Shown: positions 16,304 through 29,925 of the stretch, piece by piece | Numbering within the stretch: position 1 is the stretch's first letter | How the letters are laid out: each line of letters starts with the position of its first letter | DNA from: an uncultured Ruminiclostridium sp. | GTDB lineage: Bacteria > Bacillota > Clostridia > Oscillospirales > Ruminococcaceae | DNA length: 52,952 nucleotides | Reading direction: 5' to 3' | Assembly: GCA_944386545.1 (NCBI GenBank) | Contig: CALXBK010000009.1 | Span: 1 to 52,952, forward strand | Notes under the pieces: generated by a model | Databases searched by the model: none | What the model saw: the letters and a program-made list of their open reading frames with translations, nothing else | What the model was told of the DNA's origin: nothing | Translations under genes and position numbers: made by a program

Positions 16304-18382
16304 TCAATCCTTGCTTCTCTTGCTGATAATGCCGTCAGCAATCGACTTGGGAACCTGAATATAATGGCTGGGCTCCATTACATACTGACCTCTGCCCTGT
16401 GATCTGGAACGAAGGTCGTTTGAGTAGCCGAACATCTCGGACAGCGGAACGAATGCATTAATCTGCTTAACGCCGTTTCTGTCCTCCATACCCTGGATTT
16501 CGCCTCTGCGTGAGCTGAGGTCGCCGATTACGTCGCCCATGTATTCCTCGGGAACAGTAACAACAACCTTCATGATAGGCTCAAGAATAACGGGGTTAGC
16601 CTTACGGCAAGCCTCCTTGATAGCCATAGAGCCTGCTATCTTGAACGCCATTTCAGAGGAGTCAACCTCGTGGTAAGAACCGTCGTACAGCTCAACCTTA
16701 ACGTCAACCGTCTGATAGCCTGCAAGCACACCGGACTCAAGAGCGCCCTGGATACCTGCGTCAACAGCGGGGATATACTCCTTGGGAATGGAACCGCCGA
16801 CGATAGCGTTGACAAACTCGTAGCCCTTGCCGGATTCGTTGGGGTATACGTGCAGCTTAACGTGACCGTACTGTCCCTTACCGCCCGACTGACGCGCATA
16901 CTTGGTATCAACATCTGCGTTGGTGGTGATGGTTTCCTTGTAGGCAACCTGAGGAGCGCCTACATTCGCCTCTACCTTGAACTCACGGAGAAGCCTGTCT
17001 ACGATGATTTCGAGGTGAAGCTCGCCCATTCCGGCGATGATTGTTTGGCCGGTTTCCTCGTTGGTGTAGGTCTTAAAGGTGGGGTCCTCTTCAGCAAGCT
17101 TTGCAAGAGCGATAGCCATCTTTTCCTGACCTGCCTTGGTCTTAGGCTCGATAGCGAGCGAAATAACGGGCTCGGGGAACTCCATGGACTCAAGGATAAC
17201 GGGGTTATTCTCGTCGCAAAGGGTATCACCGGTTGTGGTGTTCTTTACGCCGACTGCTGCCGCAATGTCGCCGCAGTAGCAAACCTCAAGGTCTGCTCTG
17301 TGGTTAGCGTGCATCTGAAGAATACGTCCCATACGCTCCTTCTTGTCCTTGGTTGCATTGAGTACGGTTGTACCTGCCGCAACAACACCGGAATAAACTC
17401 TGAAGAAGCAGAGCTTACCTACAAAGGGGTCGGTTGCAATCTTGAATGCAAGTGCGGAGAACGGCTGATCATCGCCTGCGTGTCTTTCAACCTCTTCACC
17501 TGTATCGGGGTTTACACCCTTGATGGATGGAACGTCCAGGGGAGAAGGCATGAAGTCAACGATAGCGTCGAGCAGCTTCTGTACGCCCTTGTTCTTGTAT
17601 GAAGTACCGCAGGTTACGGGAACGATTGCGTTGTCAATCGTAGCCTTTCTGAGTGCGGTCTTGATTTCTTCCGGGGTGATTTCTTCACCCTCGAGGAACT
17701 TGTTCATAAGCTCCTCATCCTGCTCAGCAATTGCCTCAAGGAGAGCCTCGCGGTATTCCTGAGCCTTCTCCTTCATGTCATCGGGAATTTCTTCCACTCT
17801 CATGTCCTTGCCCAGATCATCGTAATAAACGTCTGCGTTCATTTCGATAAGGTCAACGATTCCTCTGAAGGTGTCCTCGGAACCGATAGGGAGCTGGATC
17901 GGAACGGCGTTACACTTAAGTCTGTCTCTCATCATGCTGACAACGTTATAGAAGTCTGCACCCATAATGTCCATCTTGTTTACGTAAGCCATTCTGGGGA
18001 CATGGTATTTATCTGCCTGACGCCATACGGTCTCAGACTGGGGCTCAACACCGCCCTTAGCGCATAAAACCGTAACGGAACCGTCAAGTACTCTCAGCGA
18101 ACGCTCAACCTCAACGGTGAAGTCAACGTGTCCGGGAGTATCAATAATATTGATTCTGTGCTTCTTCCAGTATGCAGTAGTAGCGGCGGAGGTAATGGTG
18201 ATACCTCTTTCCTGCTCCTGCTCCATCCAGTCCATTGTAGCAGAACCCTCGTGCGTCTCGCCTATCCTGTGGTTGATACCTGTGTAGAAAAGGATACGCT
18301 CGGTGGTGGTTGTCTTACCTGCGTCAATGTGAGCCATGATACCAATATTACGGGTCATTTCAAGAGATACTTCTCTGGCCAT
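16304..18382 (-). CDS. fusA: Elongation factor G
   Basis: EF-G (692 residues, normal length) drives ribosomal translocation. Motifs: [15 protein letters not shown] (G1, about 17-31), RGITITSAA (switch 1), DTPGHVDF (G3), NKMD (G4). Domain IV has the YKETI and GGKGQYGHV segments; domain V contains [18 protein letters not shown]. Its place between rpsG and tuf supports the canonical translation factor over an RRF-assisting paralogue. ATG with GGAGGAATT, 19 bp after rpsG. Confidence 0.99.
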   Translation of the reverse strand: MAREVSLEMTRNIGIMAHIDAGKTTTTERILFYTGINHRIGETHEGSATMDWMEQEQERGITITSAATTAYWKKHRINIIDTPGHVDFTVEVERSLRVLDGSVTVLCAKGGVEPQSETVWRQADKYHVPRMAYVNKMDIMGADFYNVVSMMRDRLKCNAVPIQLPIGSEDTFRGIVDLIEMNADVYYDDLGKDMRVEEIPDDMKEKAQEYREALLEAIAEQDEELMNKFLEGEEITPEEIKTALRKATIDNAIVPVTCGTSYKNKGVQKLLDAIVDFMPSPLDVPSIKGVNPDTGEEVERHAGDDQPFSALAFKIATDPFVGKLCFFRVYSGVVAAGTTVLNATKDKKERMGRILQMHANHRADLEVCYCGDIAAAVGVKNTTTGDTLCDENNPVILESMEFPEPVISLAIEPKTKAGQEKMAIALAKLAEEDPTFKTYTNEETGQTIIAGMGELHLEIIVDRLLREFKVEANVGAPQVAYKETITTNADVDTKYARQSGGKGQYGHVKLHVYPNESGKGYEFVNAIVGGSIPKEYIPAVDAGIQGALESGVLAGYQTVDVKVELYDGSYHEVDSSEMAFKIAGSMAIKEACRKANPVILEPIMKVVVTVPEEYMGDVIGDLSSRRGEIQGMEDRNGVKQINAFVPLSEMFGYSNDLRSRSQGRGQYVMEPSHYIQVPKSIADGIISKRSKD

Positions 18383-18401
18383 AATTCCTCCGTTTTATTG
18401 A

Positions 18402-18872
18402 TTACCACTTGTAATGTGCGAAAGCTCTGTTAGCTTCAGCCATTCTGTGAGTATCGTCACGCTTCTTGCAAGCTCCGCCCTGACCGTTCATAGCGTCAAG
18501 GATTTCGTTTGCAAGTCTTTCCTTCATTGTCTTTTCGTTTCTCTGTCTTGCATACAGAGTGATCCATCTCAGGCCCAAAGTTCTTCTTCTTTCGGGACGA
18601 ACCTCCATGGGCACCTGATAGGTAGCACCGCCGACACGGCGAGCCTTTACCTCTAACTGAGGCATGATATTTTCCATTGCTTCTTCAAAAGCTTCGAGCG
18701 GGTTCTTGCCGGACTTTTCAGCAACGATGTCGAATGCACCGTATACAATCTTCTGAGCAACACCCTTCTTGCCATCAAGCATGATATTGTTTACGAGTCT
18801 TGTTACAAGCTCAGAGCCGTACATAGGATCGGGTAATACATCACGCTTAGGAACATTACCTCTTCTTGGCAC
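18402..18872 (-). CDS. rpsG: 30S ribosomal protein S7
   Basis: S7 nucleates the 30S head and contacts the E site. The protein of 156 residues begins with the canonical [15 protein letters not shown] and ends RAFAHYKW. The start is the GTG at 18870-18872, because GGAGGGAAGTAAA precedes it at the correct distance and the family length is 156. An upstream ATG would add eleven residues that do not belong to the family. Cotranscribed with rpsL and fusA. Confidence 0.98.
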   Translation of the reverse strand: MPRRGNVPKRDVLPDPMYGSELVTRLVNNIMLDGKKGVAQKIVYGAFDIVAEKSGKNPLEAFEEAMENIMPQLEVKARRVGGATYQVPMEVRPERRRTLGLRWITLYARQRNEKTMKERLANEILDAMNGQGGACKKRDDTHRMAEANRAFAHYKW

Positions 18873-18992
18873 TTTACTTCCCTCCTTCATAATAATGAAA
18901 ATCATCGGTACTCGAAAGCGATTAACTCCCGCCGTCCAATTGCAGAGGTAATACTATATATATTACTCCACAAAAGTGGCTAAAGGTTTAAG

Positions 18993-19421
18993 TTACGCTT
19001 TTTTTGCACCGGCCTTCGGACGCTTAGCTCCGTACTTTGATCTGCCCTGCATTCTTCCGTCAACGCCCTGTGCGTCGAGTGTACCTCTTACGATGTGGTA
19101 ACGAACACCGGGAAGGTCCTTAACACGTCCGCCGCGGATGAGTACAACGCTGTGCTCCTGGAGCTTGTGTCCGATACCCGGAATGTAAGCCGTAACTTCA
19201 TATCCGTTAGAGAGTCTTACTCTGGCAATCTTTCTCATAGCCGAGTTAGGCTTCTTGGGGGTAGCGGTACGAACAGCTGTGCAAACGCCTCTCTTCTGGG
19301 GAGAAGACATATCTACCGTCTGCTTCTTGAGAGTGTTCATGCTCTTCTGAAGTGCGGGAGCCTTTGACTTTTTCTCTGCAACTGCTCTACCCTTACGAAC
19401 GAGCTGGTTAAAGGTTGGCAA
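18993..19421 (-). CDS. rpsL: 30S ribosomal protein S12
   Basis: S12 (142 residues) sits at the decoding centre. It starts with TTG (19419-19421) behind AAGGAGGTGTAACAT. The regions [15 protein letters not shown] and [13 protein letters not shown] are wild type, with both Lys residues whose change gives streptomycin resistance in other bacteria. The C-terminal tail [13 protein letters not shown] is longer than in E. coli, as is usual for Firmicutes. First gene of the str operon behind a consensus promoter. Confidence 0.98.
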   Translation of the reverse strand: MPTFNQLVRKGRAVAEKKSKAPALQKSMNTLKKQTVDMSSPQKRGVCTAVRTATPKKPNSAMRKIARVRLSNGYEVTAYIPGIGHKLQEHSVVLIRGGRVKDLPGVRYHIVRGTLDAQGVDGRMQGRSKYGAKRPKAGAKKA

Positions 19422-19504
19422 ATGTTACACCTCCTTGCAATAATTTTTGTAGCCGTATGCTGGAAATCAGCGCAATTACGCATTTATTCTGCACACATTT
19501 CATT

Positions 19505-19533
19505 ATTATATACAAAAAGGCGGCAATTGTCAA
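19505..19533 (-). promoter_or_regulatory. rpsL (str) operon promoter, perfect consensus
   Basis: Leftward TTGACA, 17-bp spacer, TATAAT: all twelve consensus bases. It gives a leader of about 75 nt before rpsL. The -35 and spacer overlap the descending arm and T-run of the rpoC terminator. Confidence 0.93.
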
Positions 19534-19579
19534 GCATTTTTGGTTTTCACCGTAAATTTTTGTAACAATTGTCGCCTTT
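19514..19579 (-). terminator. rpoC terminator
   Basis: On the minus strand GGCGACAATTG pairs with CAATTGCCGCC (one A-C mismatch) over a roughly 36-nt loop and is followed by TTTTTG. The long loop lowers confidence, but position 45 bp after the rpoC stop and the T-run fit. Confidence 0.6.
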
Positions 19580-19624
19580 AAATTTTATTGATTTTTGCTT
19601 TTGTGCAGTTTGCCTAAACGAGGA

Positions 19625-23248
<3,624 letters not shown>

Positions 23249-23299
23249 TTTACAGACCTCTTCTTTCTATGGAAGTAATTTACTTTAGGATTAACGCTG

Positions 23300-26200
23300 T
23301 CAGTTTTCGTCGTAGTCCTCTTCGTCGCCCTCGGGGAAGTCGATGTCATAATCGTCCTCGTCCTCCCTGTCGGAATAGAAATCGCTGTCGTCGTCTATAT
23401 CCTGCGTGATGAAGCCCTGGTCAAGCGAATCATCATCGGCAACATAATCAAATGTGTCGTCAGCCGAGATTACGCCGACCTCGTCGTCATCGTCAAATGT
23501 CTGCTTAAGGTCAATTTCGTTTTTATCTGCGTCAAGCACCTTGATGTCAAGTCCGAGCGACTGAAGCTCCTTGATAAGAACCTTAAAGCTCTCGGGAACG
23601 CCTGCCTGCGGAACGTCCTCGCCCTTGACGATAGCCTCGTAGGTCTTTACTCTGCCCACAATATCGTCGGACTTAACCGTGAGGATTTCCTGGAGGGTGT
23701 AAGCCGCGCCGTATGCTTCGAGCGCCCAAACTTCCATTTCTCCGAAACGCTGACCGCCGAACTGTGCCTTACCGCCCAGAGGCTGCTGGGTTACCAGCGA
23801 GTAAGGACCTGTTGAACGGGCGTGAATTTTATCATCAACAAGGTGGTGCAGCTTGAGATAGTACATATAGCCTACCGTTACGGGACTGTCGAACTTCTCG
23901 CCTGTACGTCCGTCCGTAAGCTGCGTCTTTGCGTCGGGATTCATCGGTATCTTGGAGAAGTCAATTCTCGGAGAATCCTTATCCTTATAGTTTTCACGCT
24001 CTGCGTCTGCCTTTTCAAAGCAAGCTCTGATGTCCGCCTCGTGCGCGCCGTCAAATACGGGAGTCATTATCCTCCAGTCAAGGGCCTTACAAGCATAGCC
24101 GAGGTGAACCTCAAGCACCTGACCGATATTCATACGTGAAGGTACGCCCAAGGGGTTGAGCACGATGTCAAGCGGAGTACCGTCAGGTAAGAACGGCATA
24201 TCCTCCTGCTTTAAGATACGAGAAACGACGCCCTTGTTACCGTGACGTCCCGCCATCTTGTCGCCGACGGAGATTTTACGCTTCTGTGCTATATAGCATC
24301 TTACTACCATATTTACACCGGGAGCAAGCTCGTCGCAGTTCTGTCTTGTGAACACCTTTACGTCTACTATGATACCGCTTGCTCCGTGAGGTACTCTCAA
24401 AGAGTTGTCGCGGACTTCTCTTGCTTTTTCGCCGAAGATTGCACGAAGCAGTCTTTCCTCGGCAGTAAGCTCGGTTTCACCCTTGGGTGTAACCTTACCT
24501 ACCATAATATCCTGAGGATGAACCTCTGCGCCTATACGGATAATACCTCTCTCGTCAAGGTCCTTGAGCGCGTCTTCGCCGAGGTTGGGAATATCCCTCG
24601 TTATCTCCTCGGGACCGAGCTTGGTGTCGCGGCATTCAAGCTCGTATTCCTCAATGTGAATTGATGTGTAGACATCGTTGTATACTAACTTTTCATTGAT
24701 GAGAACGGCGTCCTCGTAGTTATAACCCTCCCAGGTCATAAAGCCGATAAGAGCGTTCTTGCCGAGCGAAATTTCGCCCTGGCTTGTTGCGGGACCGTCC
24801 GCAAGCACGTCGCCCTTCTTTATCTCCATGCCCTTTGATACAGCAGGATGCTGATTTACGCAGGTGCCCTGGTTTGAACGCTTGAACTTGATGAGCTTGT
24901 AGGAATGTTCAACGCCCTTATCGTCCGTTACAACGATTTCGTCTGCGCTGCACTTTGTAACAACGCCATCCTCCTTTGCAACTACAACCGCACCCGAGTC
25001 AACAGCCGCCTTGTATTCCATACCGGTGCCGACAATCGGGTTTTCGGTAACCATCAGCGGAACTGCCTGTCTCTGCATGTTCGCACCCATCAGAGCACGG
25101 TTTGCGTCGTCGTTTTCAAGGAACGGAATCATCGCGGTAGCCACGGATACAACCATCTTAGGAGAAATATCCATGTAGTCTACTCTGTCGCGGTCAACCT
25201 CGAGAATTTCCTCACGGTAGCGGGCGTTTACACGCTTTCTTGCAAATCTGCCCTGCTCGTCAAGCGGCTCGTTGGCCTGCGCTACAACGTAATTATCCTC
25301 CACATCTGCGGTCATGTAGGTTACCTCGTCGAGCACGACGCCGGTTTCCTTGTCAACCTTGCGGTAGGGGGCTTCAATAAAGCCGTACTTGTTTATCTTC
25401 GCAAAGGAAGCGAGATAGGAAATAAGACCGATGTTAGGACCTTCAGGAGTTTCGATAGGACACATTCTTCCGTAATGGGAGTAGTGAACGTCACGCACCT
25501 CGAAGCTTGCACGGTCACGGGAAAGACCGCCGGGGCCGAGTGCGGAAAGTCTTCTCTTATGAGTAAGCTCCGCTAAGGGGTTATTCTGATCCATGAACTG
25601 CGAAAGCGGAGAAGAGCCGAAAAACTCCTTGATAGCCGCTACAACAGGTCTGATATTGATAAGTGTATTGGGGGAAATCATCTCGGTTTCCTGAGCCTGA
25701 AGTCCCATACGCTCGCGGATTACTCTTTCCATTCTCGCAAAGCCTATGCGGAACTGGTTCTGGAGCAGCTCGCCTACCGAGCGTATTCTTCTGTTGCCGA
25801 GGTGGTCGATGTCGTCAACCTCGCCCACGCCCTCGCAAAGATTGATAAAGTAGCTTACGGTTGCGAATATATCGTCAATTGTGATGTGCTTGGGGATAAG
25901 GTCGTCTGCTCTGTTTTTAATTGCGTTGCTGAGCGCTTCCTCGTCGTCGCCGCACTCGGAAACAATTTCTGCAAGCACCTTGTAGCAAACCTTTTCGTTT
26001 ACTCCAAGCGCTTCGGCATCAATGGTATCGGGGATATATCCCTTTATGTCAACCATGCCGTTGCCCAGCACCTTTACGGTCTTGTCCTCAACGAGGATAA
26101 CACATTCCATTACGCCGGCCTGCTCAATTTCGGCAGCCTTTGCAGCGGTGATAAATTCATTCTCGTCTGCAAGTATCTCGCCTGTCCCCGGGCTGATTAT

Positions 26201-27085
26201 CGGCTGTGCGGTCTTGTGGCCCGCAATTCTTGAGGCTATGCCCAGCTTTTTGTTGTACTTGTAGCGGCCAAATCTTGCAAGGTCGTATCTCTTTGCGTCA
26301 AAGAAAAGGTTTGTAAGATGAGTATTTGCGGATTCTACCGTCGGAGGCTCGCCGGGTCTTAGCTTTCTGTAAACCTCAAGCAGGGCTTCCTCGGTGTTCT
26401 TTGTGGAATCCTTTTCCTGTATCGTCTGCAGTATTCTTGCGTCCTCGCCGAAAAGGTCGGTAAGGTCTGCGTCACTGCTTACGCCGAGCGCACGGATAAG
26501 GGTTGTTGCGGGTATCTTTCTGTTCTTGTCAATACGCACATAGAACACATCGTTTGAATCCATCTCGTATTCAAGCCATGCGCCTCTGTTGGGAATAACG
26601 GTGGACTTGAACAGCTTCTTGCCCGTCTTATCGTAATCAAAGCCGTAATATACGCCGGGAGAACGCACAAGCTGTGATACGATTACACGCTCCGCACCGT
26701 TGATGACAAAAGTGCCGCTTTCGGTCATAAGCGGAAAATCGCCCATGAATATCTCATTTTCCGTGACCTCGCCGGTTTCGGTGTTGCGAAGCTGTGCCTT
26801 TACTCTTAAGGGGGCGGCGTAGGTAACGTCGCGCTCCTTGCACTCCTCTATGGTGTATTTGGGATTTTCGTCGATGCGGTAATCAACAAAGCTGAGCACC
26901 AGCTTGCCGTTAGCGTCTGAAATGGAGGAAATATCCTTGAATACCTCTTTGATACCCTCGTCCAAGAACCACTGATATGAATCCTTCTGAATTTCAATGA
27001 GATTAGGTAATTCCTGAACCTCGTTGATTTTGGAAAAACTCATACGGGTATTTCTACCCAGCTTTACCTGCTTGACATTCATCAT
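23300..27085 (-). CDS. rpoB: RNA polymerase beta subunit
   Basis: Beta subunit, 1261 residues from the ATG at 27083-27085. A GTG twelve bases upstream would sit directly on the AAGGAG site, so the ATG is preferred. The rifampicin region [38 protein letters not shown] segment (about residues 485-515) has the Asp, His and Ser of sensitive enzymes. GHNKG-type loop [13 protein letters not shown] and the C-terminal clamp region [17 protein letters not shown] are intact. The last 70 residues are very acidic (Asp/Glu runs), an unusual tail of unknown role, seen in various Clostridia. No rplJL genes lie upstream; it has its own promoter. Confidence 0.98.
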   Translation of the reverse strand: MMNVKQVKLGRNTRMSFSKINEVQELPNLIEIQKDSYQWFLDEGIKEVFKDISSISDANGKLVLSFVDYRIDENPKYTIEECKERDVTYAAPLRVKAQLRNTETGEVTENEIFMGDFPLMTESGTFVINGAERVIVSQLVRSPGVYYGFDYDKTGKKLFKSTVIPNRGAWLEYEMDSNDVFYVRIDKNRKIPATTLIRALGVSSDADLTDLFGEDARILQTIQEKDSTKNTEEALLEVYRKLRPGEPPTVESANTHLTNLFFDAKRYDLARFGRYKYNKKLGIASRIAGHKTAQPIISPGTGEILADENEFITAAKAAEIEQAGVMECVILVEDKTVKVLGNGMVDIKGYIPDTIDAEALGVNEKVCYKVLAEIVSECGDDEEALSNAIKNRADDLIPKHITIDDIFATVSYFINLCEGVGEVDDIDHLGNRRIRSVGELLQNQFRIGFARMERVIRERMGLQAQETEMISPNTLINIRPVVAAIKEFFGSSPLSQFMDQNNPLAELTHKRRLSALGPGGLSRDRASFEVRDVHYSHYGRMCPIETPEGPNIGLISYLASFAKINKYGFIEAPYRKVDKETGVVLDEVTYMTADVEDNYVVAQANEPLDEQGRFARKRVNARYREEILEVDRDRVDYMDISPKMVVSVATAMIPFLENDDANRALMGANMQRQAVPLMVTENPIVGTGMEYKAAVDSGAVVVAKEDGVVTKCSADEIVVTDDKGVEHSYKLIKFKRSNQGTCVNQHPAVSKGMEIKKGDVLADGPATSQGEISLGKNALIGFMTWEGYNYEDAVLINEKLVYNDVYTSIHIEEYELECRDTKLGPEEITRDIPNLGEDALKDLDERGIIRIGAEVHPQDIMVGKVTPKGETELTAEERLLRAIFGEKAREVRDNSLRVPHGASGIIVDVKVFTRQNCDELAPGVNMVVRCYIAQKRKISVGDKMAGRHGNKGVVSRILKQEDMPFLPDGTPLDIVLNPLGVPSRMNIGQVLEVHLGYACKALDWRIMTPVFDGAHEADIRACFEKADAERENYKDKDSPRIDFSKIPMNPDAKTQLTDGRTGEKFDSPVTVGYMYYLKLHHLVDDKIHARSTGPYSLVTQQPLGGKAQFGGQRFGEMEVWALEAYGAAYTLQEILTVKSDDIVGRVKTYEAIVKGEDVPQAGVPESFKVLIKELQSLGLDIKVLDADKNEIDLKQTFDDDDEVGVISADDTFDYVADDDSLDQGFITQDIDDDSDFYSDREDEDDYDIDFPEGDEEDYDEN

Positions 27086-27148
27086 GGGCTTTACCACTCC
27101 TTAACTATTACGGTTGAATATAGTTTTTCGCTTATTTATACGCTTTCA

Positions 27149-27188
27149 GCCCTGTTTTCGGGGCGGGATTATTCACCCTGTTTTCAGG
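27149..27188 (-). other. Paired small hairpins in rpoB leader
   Basis: Two short hairpins sharing GAAAACAGG lie in the rpoB 5' leader: GCCC/GGGC at 27149-27164 and CCTG/CAGG at 27177-27188. They could be control sites or chance. Confidence 0.3.
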
Positions 27189-27225
27189 CTTATTCGCATA
27201 TAAATCCATTATAATGCATTTTACT

Positions 27226-27254
27226 ATTTTACCACATCTTTTTCTCTCTGTCAA
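27226..27254 (-). promoter_or_regulatory. rpoBC promoter
   Basis: Leftward TTGACA, 17-bp spacer, TAAAAT (11 of 12 consensus bases). It gives a leader of about 130 nt before rpoB. Confidence 0.88.
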
Positions 27255-27406
27255 TAATAAACCGACTTAAAAATTGATAATTTTTTGCATTTTCTTGCAG
27301 TTGCTTTATCCGAATACTGATAAAATTTCCGCTATGATATATAATTTTTATATGACTGTATTTCATTTAGATATGACGAGCATATCCCTCATTACATTAT
27401 CGGCAG

Positions 27407-27451
27407 AAAAAGACGCGGCAAACAGCCCTTGTTTTGAAGGTATGCTTGCCG
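27407..27451 (-). terminator. Terminator of the decayed LRR gene
   Basis: On the minus strand CGGCAAGCA pairs with TGTTTGCCG, with an inner CCTT/AAGG stem, followed by CGTCTTTTT. It lies 28 bp after the pseudogene stop and upstream of the rpoB promoter. Confidence 0.65.
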
Positions 27452-27478
27452 TGATATTATTCAATTAAAGTGTAAATG

Positions 27479-28493
27479 TTATTTTGTCCTTGCGATTAGA
27501 TAAGTGTAGCCGCTGTAAATAGCAATATTTCCGCTCATTTTGTATGTCTTAACTCTGAACTTGTAGATCGTACCCGATGCAAGTCCCGATTTTCTGAACT
27601 CAACCGTGCTGTTCTTGGTAATCTTAGAAGCGCGTACCCACTTGCCGTTCTTGTACATCTCAACGATATAACCGTCGGCAGAGGTGTTCTTCGTTCAGCC
27701 TATGCGAAGTGCATCTGCGGCTCTGCCCTTTAATTCAAGATTGCTTACATTTGAGGGAGCAACGACGGAGCCGTAATTATAATGAATAGTTGCACCTGTC
27801 AAATTATCGTTACCGTCACCGACAAATATATTGTTCCACTGCTCTTGCGTGCCGGTATAATATACATTGGTAAGAGCGTAACAGTACGCAAAAGCTCCAG
27901 CTCTTATGCTTGTTACACTGTCGGGGATTTTATAGCTTGGTGCAATCTTCCCTGCGGGATAACAAATCAGCGTTGTCTTATCCTTATTAAATAATACTCC
28001 GTCAACAGAACAGTAATACTTATTAGTGGAATCTACATTTATCAGTGGAATCTACATTTATCGTCGAAAGAAGGGAACAATTTTCAAAAGCAGCATATTC
28101 TATGATTGCTACGCTGCCGGGAATTGTTACCGAGGTAAGTGCGTCACAGCCATAAAAAGCATAATCTCCTATGCTTGTTACGCTGTCGGGAATTGTTACC
28201 GAGGTAAGAGAGGTGCAGTACTTAAAAGCATCAACTCCTATACATGTTACCTTTTTCCCGTCTATCTCAGACGGAATTGAAAGCGTTGTTGCAGAGCCTA
28301 AGTAGTCGGTGATTTCAGCAGTACCGTCGTCAAGCGCTTTATATTAATAATCGCCGTATGTAGCCGCACTTGCATTTACTGCTGTCTGCGGCAGTACCTG
28401 CGGAGCTTTTATCACCTCCTGCAAGGGCGTTGCCGCCGCCGTAAGGGCTATGACAAATGCTGAAAGCCCTGCCATGAATTTTTTAATATTCAT
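27479..28493 (-). pseudogene. Secreted BspA-like leucine-rich-repeat protein with Fn3 domain, broken
   Basis: The start ATG (28491-28493, GAAAAGG site) and signal peptide (MNIKKFMAGLSAFVIALTAA) are intact, but three lesions destroy the frame. A TAA at 28344-28346 ends it after 49 codons. A 19-bp tandem duplication at 28025-28062 shifts the frame. A TGA at 27695-27697 stands where Fn3 domains have Trp (LRIG-stop-TKNTSADGYIVEMY). Ignoring these, the protein has LRR_5 repeats (LTSVTIPDSVTSIGDYAFYGC) and a C-terminal fibronectin type III domain ending IARTK. Signal peptide and following residues nearly match the gene starting at 52836. Confidence 0.9.
28025..28062. repeat. 19-bp perfect tandem duplication in LRR pseudogene
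   Basis: Positions 28025-28043 and 28044-28062 are identical (AGTGGAATCTACATTTATC twice). Nineteen bases is not a multiple of three, so this is a frameshift. Perfect identity suggests a recent event. Confidence 0.93.
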
Positions 28494-28551
28494 GATTTTA
28501 CCTTTTCCGGGGATTTTATCGGCTTTTATTTTTGTCGGCATAACGCCAGAA

Positions 28552-28583
28552 GGCACAGTACGGCCTGTTTCGCATACTGTGCC
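28552..28583 (-). other. Leader hairpin upstream of LRR pseudogene
   Basis: GGCACAGTA pairs perfectly with TACTGTGCC around a 14-base loop in the roughly 200-nt leader of the broken gene. It lacks a T-run, so it is not a terminator. Role unknown. Confidence 0.4.
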
Positions 28584-28703
28584 TTATAAACAATATTAAA
28601 TTATTGTGCAGAAGCTATAAGGGCAGAGGTAAAAAGCCCCCTATTTACATAAATTGCAAATTAATACACTGCACATAAATATTTCCCTCGCTTTTATGAG
28701 ATT

Positions 28704-28732
28704 ATTTTACCATGTTTTCCTTACAAAGTCAA
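28704..28732 (-). promoter_or_regulatory. Promoter of LRR pseudogene
   Basis: Leftward TTGACT, 17-bp spacer, TAAAAT. It remains near-consensus although the gene behind it is broken, in keeping with recent decay. Confidence 0.75.
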
Positions 28733-28771
28733 TGTTTTGGTATGATTTTATGAAATATTACCATTAAACGA

Positions 28772-28797
28772 AATGCGCCGGACTGCTCCGACGCATT
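28772..28797 (-). terminator. Probable terminator of AIM24-like gene
   Basis: AATGCG.CGGA/TCCG.CGCATT stem with a GCAG loop, 10 bp after the stop on the minus strand, followed by a weak TCGTTTA. Plausible terminator with a poor T-run. Confidence 0.5.
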
Positions 28798-28806
28798 CAG
28801 TATTTC

Positions 28807-29481
28807 TTATCTTGCCGTAATAAACGGACCTATTGCCGCCGCTACCGCGGAAGCGGGCATTGTCTGGAGCCATATTCTGCCCGGTCCCGTTACTCTTGTA
28901 TTAAAGAAGCCTTCGCCGCCGAATATCTTGTTGCCGATACCCTTGACGCTCTCAACAGAAATCTGGACAGACGCGTCCATTGCCGCAAGATGTCCCGTAT
29001 CAAGAAGCATTGACTGTCCCGCCTGAAGCTCGTAAACGATAACCGAGCCGTCTATTTCGAGGAATACCATGCCGTTGCCCTCGAATTTCTGCATGATAAA
29101 GCCCTCTCCGCCGAAAAAGCCTACTCCGAACTTTCCCTGAAAGTGTATGCTCATGTTTACCGACATTTCAGCCGCCATAAAAGCGGATTTCTGCGCCACA
29201 ATAGGTCCGTTTGCGACGTTGATTGCAAGAATTTCGCCGGGGAAGCTTGAAGAAAACGCTATCTGTCCCGGACCGCCCTGCGCGGTGTAGATGTTCTGGA
29301 ACATGGATTCGCCCGAAAACATTCTTGACATTGCCTTGCCAAAGCTGCCGCCTGCGTTGGTTGACATCTGCATATTAGGCGTCATCCAGCTCATGCCGCC
29401 CTTGTCGGTGTACATGGACTCACCTGCGTTAAGATTGCAGATTGCCACGGGAAGCGGTGTACCTTTGATTTCGTAATTCAT
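28807..29481 (-). CDS. AIM24/TIGR00266-family protein
   Basis: This 224-residue protein starts at the ATG 29479-29481 behind CCGGAGGG; longer readings lack a site. It shows the family pattern of a double-stranded beta-helix rich in Gly: LNAGESMYTDKGGMSWMTPN, GGPGQIAFSSSFPGEILAI, GVGFFGGEGFIMQKFEGNG and FGGEGFFNTRVTGPGRIWLQT. The family is widespread and has no proven molecular function in bacteria. It lies after the terminator of the zinc operon, so it is probably a separate unit or receives only read-through. Confidence 0.88.
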   Translation of the reverse strand: MNYEIKGTPLPVAICNLNAGESMYTDKGGMSWMTPNMQMSTNAGGSFGKAMSRMFSGESMFQNIYTAQGGPGQIAFSSSFPGEILAINVANGPIVAQKSAFMAAEMSVNMSIHFQGKFGVGFFGGEGFIMQKFEGNGMVFLEIDGSVIVYELQAGQSMLLDTGHLAAMDASVQISVESVKGIGNKIFGGEGFFNTRVTGPGRIWLQTMPASAVAAAIGPFITAR

Positions 29482-29495
29482 ATTTACCCTCCGGA

Positions 29496-29536
29496 TTAAA
29501 ATTAAAGCATCGCGGGATTCGTATCCCACGATGCTT
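29496..29536 (-). terminator. Terminator after the zinc-operon lipoprotein
   Basis: AAGCATCG.GGGAT/ATCCC.CGATGCTT stem of 14 bp with one mismatch and a four-base loop, then TTAATTTT on the minus strand. It separates the operon from the AIM24-like gene. Confidence 0.75.
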
Positions 29537-29577
29537 CCCATATTAGATTTTACTCTCATTCTTCCGTTTTGTCAATA

Positions 29578-29916
29578 TTATTCGGAGATTTTTTCCACTT
29601 TTGCACCGTTTAATGTCAGCGGATAGGTTTCAAGGACATAGCCGCCGTAATACACGATAACCCTGTCGCCGTTCTTAAATTCTCCGTCACAGCCAACCGA
29701 CACCTTATCGCCCGAGCTTCTTATATCCTCGCCCTCGTCAATCAAGATAAGCACCGAGCCGTCATACACTTCGAGAATACTGCCCTTAAAGCTGTATGCG
29801 TATTCATCGCCCGACGAGCCGTCCGCACTCCGGGAATTGCCCGCAACACCGCTTTTACAGCCTGCAAGCGCAAATATCATAAAAACAGCGAAAATACCGC
29901 AGATTAATCTCTTCAT
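29578..29916 (-). CDS. Small lipoprotein at the end of the zinc operon
   Basis: This 112-residue protein has a type II signal with lipobox LAGC (Cys19), a short Gly/Ser linker and one small beta-barrel-like domain (GSILEVYDGSVLILIDEGE ... GDRVIVYYGG). The domain recalls DUF3221-type OB-fold lipoproteins, but I would not assign it firmly. It starts 9 bp after znuB with AAGGAGG, so it belongs to the zur-znuACB operon; a zinc-related surface role is inference. It has no His-rich metal segment. Confidence 0.8.
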   Translation of the reverse strand: MKRLICGIFAVFMIFALAGCKSGVAGNSRSADGSSGDEYAYSFKGSILEVYDGSVLILIDEGEDIRSSGDKVSVGCDGEFKNGDRVIVYYGGYVLETYPLTLNGAKVEKISE

Positions 29917-29925
29917 AGCTCCTCC

